DNA from: Apricaphanius iberus
Lineage: Eukaryota > Chordata > Actinopteri > Cyprinodontiformes > Aphaniidae
DNA: 64,000 nt
NCBI GenBank assembly: GCA_028564705.1
Contig: JAPXFQ010001662.1
Coordinates: forward strand, 4,462,001-4,526,000
Direction of reading: 5' to 3'
Positions 23,300-37,125 of this stretch are shown here, piece by piece. The notes beneath the pieces were generated by a model. That model was not told the origin of the DNA, searched no databases, and worked only from the letters and a program-made list of their open reading frames with translations. A program made the translations under genes and the position numbers. How positions within the stretch are numbered: position 1 is the stretch's first letter; the number at the start of each line of letters is the position of its first letter.

Positions 23300-24601
23300 T
23301 AAAGACAGTATGTTCCATGTGGTAGCTCCTTGTACAGCCAGTAGGGGGAATCGACTACTCACGGCAGCCCCTCTGGTCTTCACTCCTCTTCCCCGTGTTC
23401 TCTCAGGTTGTGGAAACACTGCAGCCCGCTGGTCTGTGTCTGGATCCCTCACTCGCACAGAGCTGCTCAAGACCCTCCCACCGGCTGGACTGGGAAAGGA
23501 GGAGGCAGTGTGTGCTCTGCTTGTAGCTTCAAGCGAGCCCCCTTTACCACCCTGTTAGTGTGGAGGAGAAGGAGAGAGAGGGGCTTGGACACTGAGTGAC
23601 AGAGAAAGCACACGCGAGAGAGTCGGGCTGCTTAGATGAGCGAGAGAGCCGAGGAAGAATAAGGAACACGTTTTATAGAAGCAGATAACAGGATCACAGA
23701 CGAGGGACTTCGGGACATAATCGCTGTCTTTTTTGTAATCACTTCTCTACTAACTGGAACTGTGTGGATTGGTTACCAACCAGTGGATTTTTGAATATAC
23801 GCCTCTGCCACATCATTTAAAAACTGGAATCTTTCTCTTTTATCTGTGCTCCTGCTGGCTCCCCTGCTACAGACTATTATTGCTTCCTGTGTCTGTGCTA
23901 AGCTCTGGTGTTGTGAGACAAAGTGCATCTGTTGGCAACTGGCACTGACGATATCTTCTTCTGTCAAGCAGGACAGACATCGTCAAATCAGAGGAGAGAG
24001 AAAGTGTATGTGTGTGTGTGAGCCTCTGTGTGTGTAAGAGGGGGAACAGATAGAAAGCGAGGGGCAGTGAGATAGTGCGATTAAAGCCAAGCCAAAGGAC
24101 TGGAGTGAACAGCTTGAATAGAGTAGTGAACCTATACATCCTAACCCGTTTTTCCTTACCATTCCTTTCCTCCTCTCCTCCTCCTCTTCCTCTCCCATTC
24201 TCAACATTCTTAGGACTGCCAGAGCTAGAGCCACCTGCACCTCCTTGCGTTTCCTCTTTCCTCTTCCTCCTCTAATTCACCCTAACTATCAGATCGTGAA
24301 CACGCTGCTCTCGGTTCTGGAACTTTAAACAATATTTCTGGTCCTGCCTGGTACAGTGTCTCTGGGACAGCGAGGCAAAAGTCATCAGGAGCTCCCTCAT
24401 CACAGGCGGATCTTCTCGGAGCACCAGTCCGGCACAAAGATCTCGCTTTCTCCCCAGAGGACCAGCTTGCAACACACCGGTGTAGACAGCAAAGCCTGGA
24501 ATTGCACAGTCCCACCATCGCCTCCACCACATTTCTAGCTACTTGGAAGCCCCCGCCCCCGTGTCACCATTCCCTGCCTCAGTGCTAAGGATTCCAGCTA
24601 C
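23300..24601 (+). promoter_or_regulatory. rbms3: probable rbms3 promoter and 5' leader
   Basis: Directly upstream of the rbms3 start, the base composition shifts to GC-richer, GA- and CT-rich DNA with CpGs, unlike the AT-rich flanks. No splice acceptor is needed between here and the start codon, so the leader may be unspliced, but the transcription start is not visible. A 60-codon upstream frame at 24356-24538 is in phase with the rbms3 start and closed by a stop 63 bases before it; it could act as an upstream ORF. The frames at about 23211-23600 and 23846-24275 are shadows of low-complexity DNA. Confidence 0.55.
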
Positions 24602-24676
24602 ATGGGCAAGCGATTGGAGCAGCAGCCAATGTACCCTCAGTACACCTACTACTACCCCCCCTATCTCCAAACCAAG
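24602..24676 (+). CDS. rbms3: rbms3, first coding exon
   Basis: Twenty-five codons from ATG at 24602 give a peptide beginning MGKRLEQQPMYPQYTYYY and ending YLQTK, then a GTATGA donor at 24677. This is the conserved N-terminus of the RBMS (MSSP) family, which binds single-stranded DNA and AU-rich RNA through two RRMs encoded by later exons. The KRL after MG and the TYYYP-YLQTK ending fit RBMS3 better than RBMS1, whose version starts MGKV. RBMS3 is a mostly cytoplasmic mRNA-binding regulator. The intron is phase 0. No further exon (the two RRMs would be obvious) was found to the right, so only the first ~6% of the protein lies here. Paralogue choice rests on 25 residues. Confidence 0.85.
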
Positions 24677-27600
24677 GTATGATGCTCTTCTTTGATACCC
24701 GCTCATGCGGTGCACTCATGCACTCTTGTAGAGCCTCCCTCCCACTCTTCCTCACCCATGGGGATTCCTACCTCTTCTTCCTTGCTCTTTTAAATTCACC
24801 CTCCACACCATCCCCTCATCACTCAATAGAGATGGGATTTGGTGAATAACTGGCCTTGGCTGTGATGGTTTAATGGCAGGGACTTCTTGGAGGCTGGATG
24901 TCTGTGTTAGTCTGTAAGCTTGTGTGTGGTTTGTGTATGCTTATATATCACTGAGTGAACGATCAAGGATAAGGGATCAAGGCTGAATGCTCTTGGCTAC
25001 TGTTAGTCCACGCTCGCAGACCGTAACTGAGAGCTGTCCATTCTTCACCTGCAAGCCGGTGAGCTTCTAATGAGATAGTCTAAAGTCTAGCAGGTTAGAT
25101 AATATGCATTGTAGACTCAGTAATTTAATCAAAACTGCTAAATGACATTTTTCTATTCATGCTGTCATACATTAAGCAAATGAAAAAATTAAGATCTAAA
25201 AATTAATTTGCTAATGAAGTATTTGCAAGCTTAATGAAGGCCATTGTTTAAAAGATTAACTGACGCTTTTCTGGGGGAACTAATTACAGCTTGAAGTTGA
25301 TGAATCACGTAAGAGCTGAAATGTCTTTTTGCAGTATAGGTTAATAAAACCCTCTTTTTATTCTTTCTTTTGATTGTTTGCTTGTGACATAGTGCAGCCA
25401 TGGGGTAGGCTGCCCGTGTTTGTTCAAGCTGTACTATGCATCAGTGCCTTTGGGATGGAAGCCCAGGCCTGGGTCCTGATGGCTGCCAGGACACTGGCTG
25501 GGCACACTACCCAGACATCATCAAGGGATTAAAATGGAAGCCTTTTGGGGATTACTGTATTTGTTTTTCCACCACAATATTTAACTCTAACTTCTGTCTG
25601 CTTTAAGAGCGTTGTGATTCAGAGCAGTGGTAGAACAGCATGCTTCAGGTGTGCACCTGAACAATTAAATTATTAGGTCTTGTTTTGTTTTGTTTTGTAT
25701 TAATATTTTTGTAATGTCTTAGACTTTTCCACAATTTGTGTCATAACCACTAGAAAATCATTGTGATTTTACTTCTTAGACCAATGCAAAGAAGTGATTT
25801 CATAATAAGCAATAATTACAAATTACAATAGTAATTACATTTTCGACGTTTTGTGCAGTTACAGCTGCAAGTCTTTTGTGGTATGTTTTCACCAGTTTTG
25901 CACATGTAGAAATTATTATTTTACACATTCTTTGCAAAATCTCGCAAACGGCAACAGATTAGATGGAAAGCATCTATTAACATAAATCTTCAAATGTTCA
26001 ACCAGTGTAAATGTACACTAAAACGTGAATATTCCTGGATGTAAACCATTCCATTACCCTTCTTTTATGATTTGAAGTTTTTGAAATCATTCCCACACCA
26101 TGATTCTTCTACCAGTATGTTTCATTGTTAGGAATTTTTATTCTGTTGTTTTGTAAGAACTCTAACACCATGAATCATTTCCCTTCCCATTCACAATTAT
26201 ATGCTACTTTTTGTTAGTCCATTACATAACTCTTCCTTTATTTATTGGATTAATCGGAAATAAATATGTCATGTGCGGAATCCCTAACCTTTGTTTCTTT
26301 ACCACCAAAATCTATAGTAAAGCTGCACACTTACAACCACACATATATCCCAGAGTACCTTTACACACAATTTAGTTCCAGGACATGAGATGTGATGTCA
26401 GGATGTTTATATTAGCATGTTAAAGGATTTTATCTGTTCTCAGGTAGTGTTCTATTTGTGTTCTTTTAAAAATAATTACTTGAGCTACAAAAAAGCTCTT
26501 CGTAGACATTTTAGGATGGAAATGTGAAAGCCCACCTACATAAAAAAATGGGATAAAATGTTCCCTCAGAGATTTCAGAATATATCTTTGCAAAAAGATG
26601 TGTATATAAGTTGTGTGGCTCTTTGACAGTGTAAGATGGACATAATAATATTAACGACATATTTGTGTTTTCAACTAAACCACCTAAAGATAGTTTTTTG
26701 TCTGTGGCTGATGTTCCAAGGCAGATGTTTTCAGGATCCTTTTTGAACCTGATCTATACTAAACCCTATTTCGTGCTAATTAAACAATTAAGCACCGTTC
26801 AAACTTGGACTCTCTTTTAAAGCCATCGTCTGGGGGGCCTGTGAGTGCATAACGATTCAGGACACTGCATCTTCTCGTTGCTCTAACAGTAAAAGCTTGC
26901 TATGCCTGGATGCATTGTTTTCTCAAGAATTTGATAGGCTTCTGTTGTTGCTGACATCATGCTATCATGCAAAGCTAACTTGGGTAACAGTAGAATATGT
27001 TCTCTTCATTGTTGTTCTTGTTTGTTGTAGGCCCAAACTTAGGCCAGTTTAGGTCTCATTCTCAATTTGTCATCTTAGCATTTCTTGTCTTTCTCCAGCA
27101 CACTTATTGTAAACACAAGTGTGTGACATCAATGGCTGTCCGTGTGAAAATGCCTGACCACTCAAGAGTGTATAGTTACATGAAAATTAACAAAGCAATA
27201 AGCCTAAGATTTTCCCTTGAGGAATTTTTCATAACAGTTGAATTGTTTAAGCCCTGCCTGGTAGATGAGAGAGACTGTTTGGGTTTGATTACTGAACATA
27301 TCCCAGGCTTGATTGCATGCTGTTTGATCTCTTGTTTTTTGCATCTGCTCAAAGGCATTGTATTAGACATTTTTAAACTACAATCAACAGGAGAGAAGTT
27401 TAAACATTTTACATTGCAAAAAAAGCCCTGATAATTATATTTTCATCCTTTTCCCTCATGGACCGTTCAACCTCCAACTGGAAGGACCTGACTGCAGCCC
27501 CACCTGGCAGTCCACTATCCTTCCCCCTGATTTATAGTTTAATACATTTGTACTGCTGCCATATGGCTTCCCTCTCTCCCATCCACCCCTTCGCTACTCC

Positions 27601-28567
27601 CTCTATCATTCCCCTATCCCTCCCTCCCTCTTCTCATATCCCAGAGCTGCTCCTCTCAGGGGTCTCTCAATCAAGGCATGCCCCTTCATTCTCTCATACT
27701 CTCCCTTCCTTTAGCTTCCTCTTCCCTGCTCTTATTCTCTGCATCCCCACTCTTTTGCAACAAACCCTCCTATCCTCCTTTGCCTGCGCTGTAGTTCACT
27801 CCCAAGGTCAACACAGATCCAATCTTGCAACCGTCAGCATTCAGTGTATCTTTGAGCAAGCCACTAAGGTCTTGTGTCACAGAAACCACACCCAAGGTGG
27901 GCAGCATAGAGTAAGAAAAGTCTGCATTTTTGTCTTGGAGATTGGCAGTCAACATACATATTCAGTTCTTTTTTTGTGTGTGTGTACATTATGAGACAGT
28001 TTGGCCTTGAAGGTTGGAGTCAGTAGAGAGGAAAGTATCCCGGAAGAAAGGCCAAAGCATTGGGCATTGTGGCCAAGAGGGCTTTGGAGCAAAATGTCAT
28101 GCTCTTTTTAATGATCATTGATAGCTTGATTACAGAGAGGCGAGAAGAGCCTTGGCTGTCAGGTTAAACCAATTGACTTAATCACAGGGTAGCCACTACA
28201 GACCGTTTATGCAAAATTTCACTAAATGAACACCATTTATAGAGCCATACCATTTGAAATCATTGACTTGTCTGATCGTTGTTTTAGTCGCATTGTTGAT
28301 GTATTGCCAAAGACACAAATGAGGGAGCATATATATATTGCTTAAATCGTAAGAGCAGAGCGAGCTACAGCGCATATCATGTATTTACTTTTTCTTGACT
28401 TTTTATTTTTCTGTTCATCACAAATCTTTGGCAATCATGGTTTTAGTTAACAAAAACATTTTTTTTGCCTCAATTGACAATGTATTATTACAAATGCATT
28501 TCATTATAAGTAGAATACTATGTTGCTGTATACCTTTAAAATCTAGACGTAGTTCCAAATCAGACAA

Positions 28568-28612
28568 AATACACTTACTGACCACTTCATTAGGTACACA
28601 TTGACAGCACCA
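28568..28612. repeat. fragment of a common fish DNA repeat
   Basis: The string CACTTACTGACCACTTCATT followed by AGGTACACATTG resembles the abundant teleost repeat containing 'cactggccactttattaggtacacc'. Only about 45 bp are recognisable. Confidence 0.45.
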
Positions 28613-29033
28613 GGTGTACCCTCTTGGGACTTCAGAACTGCTTTAATTCATAGTAGAATAAATTCAACTAAGTTAAAAAATATGTATACATTTTATTGCT
28701 CATGTCTTATTGTTTGTGTACGAAATAATTTGAATGACTTCATTAATTGAGGACAGGACCATAACGAGATTTTCCACTTGAATAAAAAATACCATCATTG
28801 TCTGTTATGAGAAAAAAAGGAGATAAAACTATGTATGTTCTTATTTAAAAAAAAGTACAGATTGTTCATAGTGATACTAAAATAATGTCAAACATTTATA
28901 TTTACAATAATATTATAATTAGAGAGGAACCAATCTGGATCTTTCCATTGCTGACATCAATCTCTTGTTTTCTGTTTGGCCTAAGTTGCCTATCAACATT
29001 TTGACTGATTGTATATTTTTTCTAAGTACTCCA

Positions 29034-29127
29034 TCCATCCATCCATCCATTCATCCATCATGACTGTCTGTAATAGTCATTTGGTGAACAGTGGAGTACA
29101 CTTTTAACAGGTTGCCAGTCCCTCAGC
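29034..29127 (-). repeat. L2-type LINE 3' end
   Basis: The (CCAT)n run at 29034-29058 is the reverse complement of an ATGGATGG tail. On the minus strand it is preceded by GGGACTGGCAACCTGTT and CAAATGACTATTAC, a decayed copy of the teleost L2 3' end. Confidence 0.5.
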
Positions 29128-30489
29128 TCTTGGGACTGCATTTAAAAAATATAAATACAATGCAATTGCTTTGCATTAAACATAAAACCAAGGACATAAT
29201 ACTGTATGCACTGTCCATAACCTGTAACTGATATGTATTAAGCTTAAGAAAAACTAAACATATCAATGTATCTGTTTTAGGACTTGTATTGATGATCAAG
29301 TGAATTTTTTCCAATTGTTGTCAGTGGGCAATTGGTTAGTGCATCTCTATTAACAATATTTATTTAAAATTATTTTGGTTTTTAAACATACCCTAAAACA
29401 AAAAACCTGGAGAAAACATTTACAACAATTAGTTTTAGTTTAAAAGTACATCTGCTTATTTCTAAGTTAATCGAGCTGATATTACCTGGTTTATTAGCAA
29501 GGCTCTCTGCTGGTATATTGCAAGCAGTTGTTTAGAAAGAAAGTTATTATGCTTCTAAATAAAAAAAAATTTAAAATGGGGGAGAAGTGCATACTTCTTC
29601 CAGCCAATTGACCAATAGTGAGCATCAACAGATGGCAAATTACTTCTGGCATTTTATTTTATTTCTTTTTTGGTAATTCAATAAAAGCACCTTAGACAGT
29701 AGAAAGGTGATGGAGTGTTTTAACAGTTCTCAAACTGCAGCTTTTACACACCTTGTCTTGCATTGAAACCAGCCCATACCTAATAAATATGCTGCAAAAC
29801 CCCAACATGCAAAATATTTGATATCATATGTGTTCTACAAACGTATATGATCTAATAAAAATAAATTAATATGTCACAATTTAACCTACACTTTGTGGTT
29901 TATTTTTATATAGTATTTTCCGTCTTGTTTTGTTCAGGGGAAATGAACTCAAATATCAGAAACAAATTTAATTGATTGAATAAAATGTCCCTCTGGATGT
30001 CCATAATATAGAATAACCTCTACAATTTTGGATCCTATTGTCCTCTTATATCTATGATCTATTAATGTGATGTTATGTACTGCATGTCCAGCATGTCTCT
30101 CTTCATCTATATTAGAATATGAAAGTTGCAGAATGAGATGAAACAATAACATTTGGCTTCCTATTGATTAGTGCAGCAGGGCGTAGCATGTGCTTCTCTT
30201 TAGCTGAATTATTGATTCCTGAAGGAGGATTTGTGTGTTTGTGTGTGTGACTTTTATATGAGGGTATGGCTGTGGGGAGCTGGCAGGATGTTGCTTTGAT
30301 GAAAGAATCCTTTCAAAGGGGGCCTATTTCTGTCTATTCCCAGGATAATCATTGCATGGCTTTTTTTTGCCAAATTTCAACCACTATTCAGCCTTTATCA
30401 TGATGGGCCTAATGGCATGGGCGGTCCACAACTTGTCGTTAATTGAACTGTTATGATTGGTATTGGATAGGCATCCTAAAGAATAAAAT

Positions 30490-30690
30490 TACTATAAAAA
30501 AATAAAAAAGCACTCTGTGAGTGCAGGCCTCTGCAAAGGTTGCTGTCTCCTCAGACAGTAATCCGTATAACCACCAAAATATGTTCACTTGTTCGTTGTT
30601 CCTGATAAAAGCTTCAAATCAAAAATTGTCTATAACGTTTTAAGTTATGTTGCTAACAAACAGACAAACCCTGAAAAAACACCACCTATT
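30490..30690. repeat. interspersed repeat, weak
   Basis: AAGTTATGTTGCTAACAAACAGACAAACC and a following CACC-rich segment resemble one end of a widespread fish repeat whose other end (CCTCCACCAAGGAAGTTATG) is seen at about 34205. The two pieces are 3.5 kb apart and need not belong together. Confidence 0.3.
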
Positions 30691-31721
30691 AGACCAATTA
30701 GTTGTATTTTTGAAGTGTAGTGCTGCAGTTGTCAATGATTCATACAGTAACAGATAGCTTGGAAGCATTCTGGCGTTTCATACAGAAATAAACTTGAAAC
30801 CTAAATGTATCAATGTAAGATTTTAACTGTTTAGGAAATGTACATTTTTAAAAAGATTGATTAGAGTAAATGGTCCATCTTTAGCTGTATCTCAGTGCTA
30901 TTTTGTAGTGGAGGGGTTTCCAGGTTGCACTTGATGTTACAAACACAAATCCCAAAAGAAAATCCTAAAATTATTGAATATATGTCTTGAATACCTGCTT
31001 TAAATCCTCTCATTTATGATACTTCTCTGTTGCTAAATTGTGTGACTGATGCCACTGTACCTTTTGTGCTGTTACACTGCTGATAAGCTAGGCCATTATA
31101 TGCTTAATGCCAGCCATCACAAACAGACAGCTCACAAACACACTCACAAACAAACGGAAGTGTGGTTGTGATGTGCGAGCAGGAAAGCTGTGCTACATTC
31201 AGGACAGAAGCCTAGAAACAGAGAGGGGTCAGATTTAGGTAGATTTAGCAGATGCTAATGTCCCTGGGCTTAAGAACCAAGTCAATGAAGACCTTTGAGA
31301 GGATCCATTTTTGTGTCTGCCCTGCTGTAGGCACCATTCATACATATAATTCTTTATAAACATAGGAGGCAGTTGGATGTTCTATGTGTGTGCAGTATAG
31401 TCTGGATCTCATGGGAAGGACGGAGGGAGTGTAGTGGGTCGTTAAAAGCAAAAAAAGAACTTGGTTACATTACAAGTTAATACATTGTGCTACAAAAATA
31501 AAAATGGACCCATATATATCTTCCTTTAATGCATCTATAGATCCAGGGAAAGAGATTGAAAAAGAAAAAAAAGATGTACATCGGCATAGAATGCAAGTAA
31601 AGTTGGTAAAATTTAGTTCAAATGAAAGAGAGTTGTCTTCATTTAAGCTCTCAAGATTAATATAAAATTTTTAAAAAACAATCCTTTTTTTTCTAAATAC
31701 TTTTTAATAGATACCTATATA

Positions 31722-33322
31722 CAGTGGGGCAAAAAAGTATTTAGTCAGCCAACGATTGTGCAAGTTCTCCCACTTAACATGATGACAGAGGTCACTCATT
31801 GTCATCATAGGTACACTTCAACTGTGAGAGACAGAATGTGAAAAAAAAATCCAGGAATTCACATTGTAGGATTTTTAAATAATTTATTTGTAAATTATGG
31901 TGGAAAATAAGTATTTGGTCAAAAACAAAAATTCAACTCAATACTTTGTAATATAACCTTTGTTGGCAATAACAGAGGTCAAACGATTACTATAGATCTT
32001 TACCAGGTTTGCACACACAGTAGCTGGTATTTTGGCCCATTCCTCCATGCAGATCTTCATGAGAGCAGTGATGTTTTGGGGCTGTCGCCGAGCAACACAG
32101 ACTTTCAACTCCCTTCACAGTTTATCTATGGGGTTGAGATCTGGAGACTGGCTAGACCACTCCAGGACTTTCAAATGCTTCTTACGGAGCCACTCCTTCG
32201 TTGCCCGGGCGGTGTGGTTGGGATCATTGTCATGTTGGAAGACCCAGCCACGTTTCATCTTCAAAGCTCTCACTGATGGAAGGAGGTTTTGGCTCAAAAT
32301 CTCACGATACATGGCCCCATTCATTCTTTCCTTAACACGGATCAGTCGTCCTGTCCCCTTAGCAGAAAAACAGCCCCAAAGCATGATGTTTCCACCCCCA
32401 TGCTTCACAGTAGGTATGGTGTTCTTGGGATGCAACTCAGTATTCTTCTTCCTCCAAACACGACGAGTTGAGTTTATACCAAAAAGTTCTACTTTAGTTT
32501 CATCTGACCACATGACATTCTCCCAATCCTCTGCTGTATCATCCATGTGCTCTCTGGCAAACTTCAGACCGGCCTGGACATGCACTGGCTTAAGCAGGGG
32601 GACACGTCTGGCACTGCAGGATTTGATTCCCTGTCGTTGTAGTGTGTTACTGATGGTAACCTTTGTTACTTTGATCCCAGCTCTCTGCAGGTCATTCACC
32701 AGGTCCCCCCGTGTGGTTCTGGGATTTTTGCTCACCGTTCTCATGATCATTTTGACCCCACGGGATGAGATCTTGCGTGGAGCCCCAGATCGAGGGAGAT
32801 TATAAGTGGTCTTGTATGTCTTCCATTTTCTGATAATTGCTCCCACAGTTGATTTTTTTCACACCAAGCTGCTTGCCTATTGTAGATTCACTCTTCCCAG
32901 TCAGGTGCAGGTCAACAATTATTTTCCTGATGTCCTTCGAAAGCTCTTTGCTCTTGGCCATAGTGGAGTTTGGAGTCTGACTGTTTCAGGCTGTGGACAG
33001 GTGTCTTTCATACAGATAACAAGTTCAAACAGGTGCCATTAATACAGGTAACGAGTGGAGGACAGAAAAGCTTCTTAAAGAATTTACAGGTCTGTGAGAG
33101 CCAGAGATCTTCCTTGTTTGAAGTGACCAAATACTTATTTTCCACCATAATTTACAAATAAATTCTTTAAAATCCTACAATGTGAATTCCTGGATTTTTT
33201 TTTCAAATTCTGTCTCTCACAGTTGAAGTGTACCTATGATGAAAATTACTGACCTCTATCGTTATTTTATGTGGGAGAACTTGCACAATTGGTGGCTGAC
33301 TAAATAAGTTTTTGCCCCACTG
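31722..33322 (-). mobile_element. Tc1-like transposon, nearly full length
   Basis: A 1601-bp element flanked by TA (31720-31721 and 33323-33324), the Tc1/mariner target. The ends are inverted repeats of about 200 bp that start CAGTGGGGCAAAAA. Inside is one transposase gene on the minus strand, now broken. The element lies in rbms3 intron 1, antisense to the gene. The inverted repeats are still quite similar, so the copy is not ancient, but it cannot make its own active transposase. Confidence 0.92.
31938..32961 (-). pseudogene. Tc1 transposase, inactivated
   Basis: The frame starts at ATG 32961 (MAKSKELSKD) and would end at 31938, about 340 residues as usual for Tc1. The N-terminal helix-turn-helix part is cut off from the rest by an extra A in an A-run near 32855, which shifts the frame. 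From about 32846 the frame is open through the second DNA-binding half, the linker and the catalytic domain, with the first Asp in [11 protein letters not shown] and the second in [10 protein letters not shown]. The third acidic residue, Glu in the family motif NPIE, is Asp here (GAT), and the Trp codon three residues later is TGA (32112-32114). So there are three independent lesions. Such enzymes cut and paste DNA at TA. Confidence 0.88.
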
Positions 33323-34199
33323 TATTTGGTATCCCCTGATTATGATTTGTAATAAGCAATGGCTTTTTTATTGAATTTAAAAAATCTTTTTTTTACACTA
33401 GCACAATCAAAACAGAAAAAAGCTACTTTTAACTTGAATAAATGTATTTAGAAGCAAAAAATACCATGTTAGAGGAAACGTTTTTTTAAACAAAATCCCC
33501 GGTGGTGCTGTTGCTGGTACACCTTACCATCTATTATAACTGAATGATTTTGTTAAGTTAAACAGCTTTTAGGAAGTTTGTAGTATTTCTTAAATCAGGG
33601 CGTTTATTTTAGCTGCTGGACTATGAATCTAGTTTTTCATGCCACTTAGCACAATTAGAAAGTTAATTAATGACATGAAAATATTTTGAAAGATCAATAT
33701 TAGGATCTGCCATCTTGAGCTCAACAAGTCTCAGCCAATAACATATATCAACATGCCAAACAGAGTTGTAGACCAGCCACTCCAGAATGCCAACGGACCC
33801 TCAACTTTAACTATGTGCTTTTGTATGATGAGACTAAGATTGAGAATATTATTGTGAATATTCTACTGCATAGTCCACATATGTAGGTCATCTGTGGCCT
33901 AAACTCAGCTAGAAACTCAGTTTTCTCTTTTTTTCCACATCTGCATCAAAGTGTCGACCACATGCTTTGATCGGTGAAAAACAAAATCAGGGTTTTAAAA
34001 TACTTCTTCTAGGGCACATCCCTGTTTTTAATATGGGAGAGTATGTTTTTATTATTGTTAAGGAAGAATAATGCGACTCATTTCCCAACCTATCTAACTC
34101 CTAAAATGTTCCTGCAATAAGCAAAATCCTGTCCCCACCTTATGTAATTTAATTTGTTGTTTTCTCTCAGAGCTCTAAACTGCAACCAGATAGCCAGAC

Positions 34200-34280
34200 A
34201 TTTACCTCCACCAAGGAAGTTATGTTTTTCCCAGGGTATATTTGTTAGTTTTTCTGTAAGCAACATATGTTTTGGTAATT
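34200..34280. repeat. interspersed fish repeat fragment
   Basis: TTTACCTCCACCAAGGAAGT followed by TATGTTTTTCCC and a TTTGTTAG segment matches the phrasing of a very common teleost repeat ('cctccgccaaggaggttatgtttt'). The boundaries are unclear. Confidence 0.4.
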
Positions 34281-37125
34281 CACCAGGTTTTGCTTGTATC
34301 CTGCTATTGGTAAACCTTGTTCAGTGATAAAATATCAAATTGTGAGTCAGTGAAGCAGATAACTAACTTTTTATGTTTTGCCCTCTTTTTTAACATGAAC
34401 TGACACAAAGACACATTTTAAACACTATTCATCTGTCAACACCTGTGTATATTTTGAGTGTGAAAGACCACCAAAAGATAGACAGAAAACATATTTGCAA
34501 TGTTTTATGGAATACAACTCTTTTTTTCTGTTACTCATACACTAACTACTGTACGCCCATGCTAAATTTCAAGATAAATCAAATCAATGAAAACAGATCT
34601 GTGCCTTGTAAACACTATTGTGCTAAGAGTTGAGACCCAAGCCAAGGAACAATTTCTTATTAACTTGTTTTTGTTATACTGAAGCGTTCTTGTAAGTTCC
34701 ACAAAAGAAAATACCTGTTCACAGATCTGGATATTAATGCAGAGGAGAAAAGATGCATCCAAGATAAATGTCTAAAGTATAGAATTATGTGTGGGTGGTG
34801 GACTTTTAGCACAATGGAATCATGTCTCTTAAATCGCCTTCCCTAAATATCTGGATATAACTGGCGACTCCGGTCTTCTCTGTGGAGTAAAATAGGGAGA
34901 GATGAGACTGACTTTTAACTTAAAACTCTGGGTTGATACATTAAATACAGGAACTATTTCTTACTCTTTTTTGCAGCCTTATATATAATTTACATTTTAT
35001 TTATTTATTTATTTATTTACTTACATTTTCTCTACCAAGTATTCAGAATAGGGAAAGAAATTAAAAATACTGAATCCAACAACTCCTGTAACAAATACAA
35101 CTGAAAACATAAATGAGATCCTGTTTTATTTGTTTTGTACATTACAGTTTTCTTTATTTTGCTAAGTTATTTTTTTGCCAGTCTTTAAAATGGGAAAGAC
35201 TGGTGAACATGTTGAACAAAATACAACTACAACAATGTCTAATTGCAAGATCTACAACTGAGCTATATCTGTGATACCTTCTGTAGTAGAAATAAAAGTA
35301 TATGACAAAAAGTAGTTGATTATTCAGTTTGTCACTCTGTTTGACTCTGAATATTGAGGCCCATGTTTTTGATGAGTTGTGCAGAAGCACCTAAATTCTG
35401 ACCGTGTTGGGTTTCTGTGTATTTAGATCACAGAGAGAAAGAGTCACGCAGAGACAACATGAAGGGGAACTGAGAGGGACAGGAAAGATGTTACTTCAGA
35501 CTTAGAGCCAGATAAAACGAGACACATGATGTGCCCCTCAAACCCACCAGTGCAGCAGGATTCTACAAATACAACTGCTTTTGTTCTTCTCTTTCTTGTT
35601 TTTACTAGCCCTTTCTTTCCGTAACACAGTATCTGCCTGGAGCTGTCTAGCCTGGCCCTCTGTTTCACTCCACTGCCTTACTGGCAAGGGACCTGCCTTG
35701 TTTTTTTATGCTTTACTTTATGCCTCCCCTTTTCCTTTTAAAAGAAGTGGGGTACAGTCTCAAAATGTTTGTCTCTTTTGATCTTTGAGTGTTTATTTAT
35801 CCCCCTCACTTTTGCTAAAGCTGCTCTTTTTTGTTCTTCCTTTTTTTGCCCAAACTGCCTTAATCTTCAAGTTATCTTTCATGTTGTCCCTCTTTATAAT
35901 TACCCTATCCCATTCTCCATCGCACTTGCAAGCCTCTTGCTCTACATCCGGGAGCCCCTGCTGTCTGTTGGGCCTGGTGTCCTACCATCTGTGCAGTATG
36001 CCAAAACTGGTAACCTCTTTAGCAAATACAGCTCTCATCTCAATACAGAGAATGGGTAAATGAAAGGCAGATATCTTAATTATTTGTAGGTTATTGGAAG
36101 TTCACATGCAGTCATCATTGACATTATTCTCATATTATTGTTTTTTTAATTGAGTTTAAATTATATATTTAGACTCAAGAATAACTGAGATATACTCAAA
36201 TACGACTGTACAGTAGACCCCCATCTATAGTAGACCCCAACGTACAATTATCAACACCATGGACTTTAGGGTGGTCTGTTAGGAAACTTATATTAAGCCT
36301 GTGTGTTTGAGATAATGTCCCTGTTTGAACACCAAATTGTGTTCTAATTTATTCCAACTGACCTAAACCATCCATCTTTGTTGAAATCAGAGGTTTTAAG
36401 ATAATTAAAAGCAGCCAAGGAATTGCCTGAGATCAAGTATGTCATATATTGGAATGCAGTGCAGTGAAGCTAGATTAACATGAACATGGACTTGAAAGAA
36501 TGACACACACAATAGAAATGTATTCTCCAAACCTGAAACTTTTTAACCTCGATTGAAATATATAACTGCCAATGGAGAAGTGAAATGCCTTCAACAAAAA
36601 AAGTTTTAGCTTGACTTTCTTAGCTGAAAAACATGAATTTCTGTATATCACAGGCAAACCAGCTAAACCGAAACAAAGCCAAAGTAATTTATTTTTTTTA
36701 CCTAAAGAGGAATAGTCGGCACACGGCTTCAGTTAATACAGCTAGAAACTTCTCATTAGACCCAAAATCTAGCTGTAATAATGGACTTCGACCTGAACCT
36801 CCAGGGTTCATGTCTGAACAAAGGTAATCATAATTTCAACCCTCTATCATCCGAAAAACATTTCTGAAATTAAAGGACTAATATTGCAAAAGGACCTTGA
36901 AAAACTCATCCTAGCTAGAGAGTATTATCTCCCAAGTACTCATTTTTACAGATATCTAAAAGTAACAAGCTATATTAAAGAGAACACCCGGATTTCTCAG
37001 AAATCTCATCCCCTCGTTCTGCAAATCTTAAAAGATTACGAAAACCCAAGCTTAAAAAACCGAATAGGGCACATTTAACAATTTTTAAATAATGAAGATA
37101 ACCAAAGAAATTATATCAAATATAC

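Noticed and set aside
26997..27431. 144-codon plus-strand frame
   Set aside because: No recognisable domain; lies in AT-rich intron, and the opposite strand is also open, as expected by chance.
27458..27994. 178-codon plus-strand frame
   Set aside because: The first half is Ser/Pro/Leu-rich translation of CT-rich intron DNA, with no domain and no splice or promoter context.
32032..32805. 257-codon plus-strand frame
   Set aside because: Shadow of the Tc1 transposase, which is read on the minus strand and carries the family motifs.
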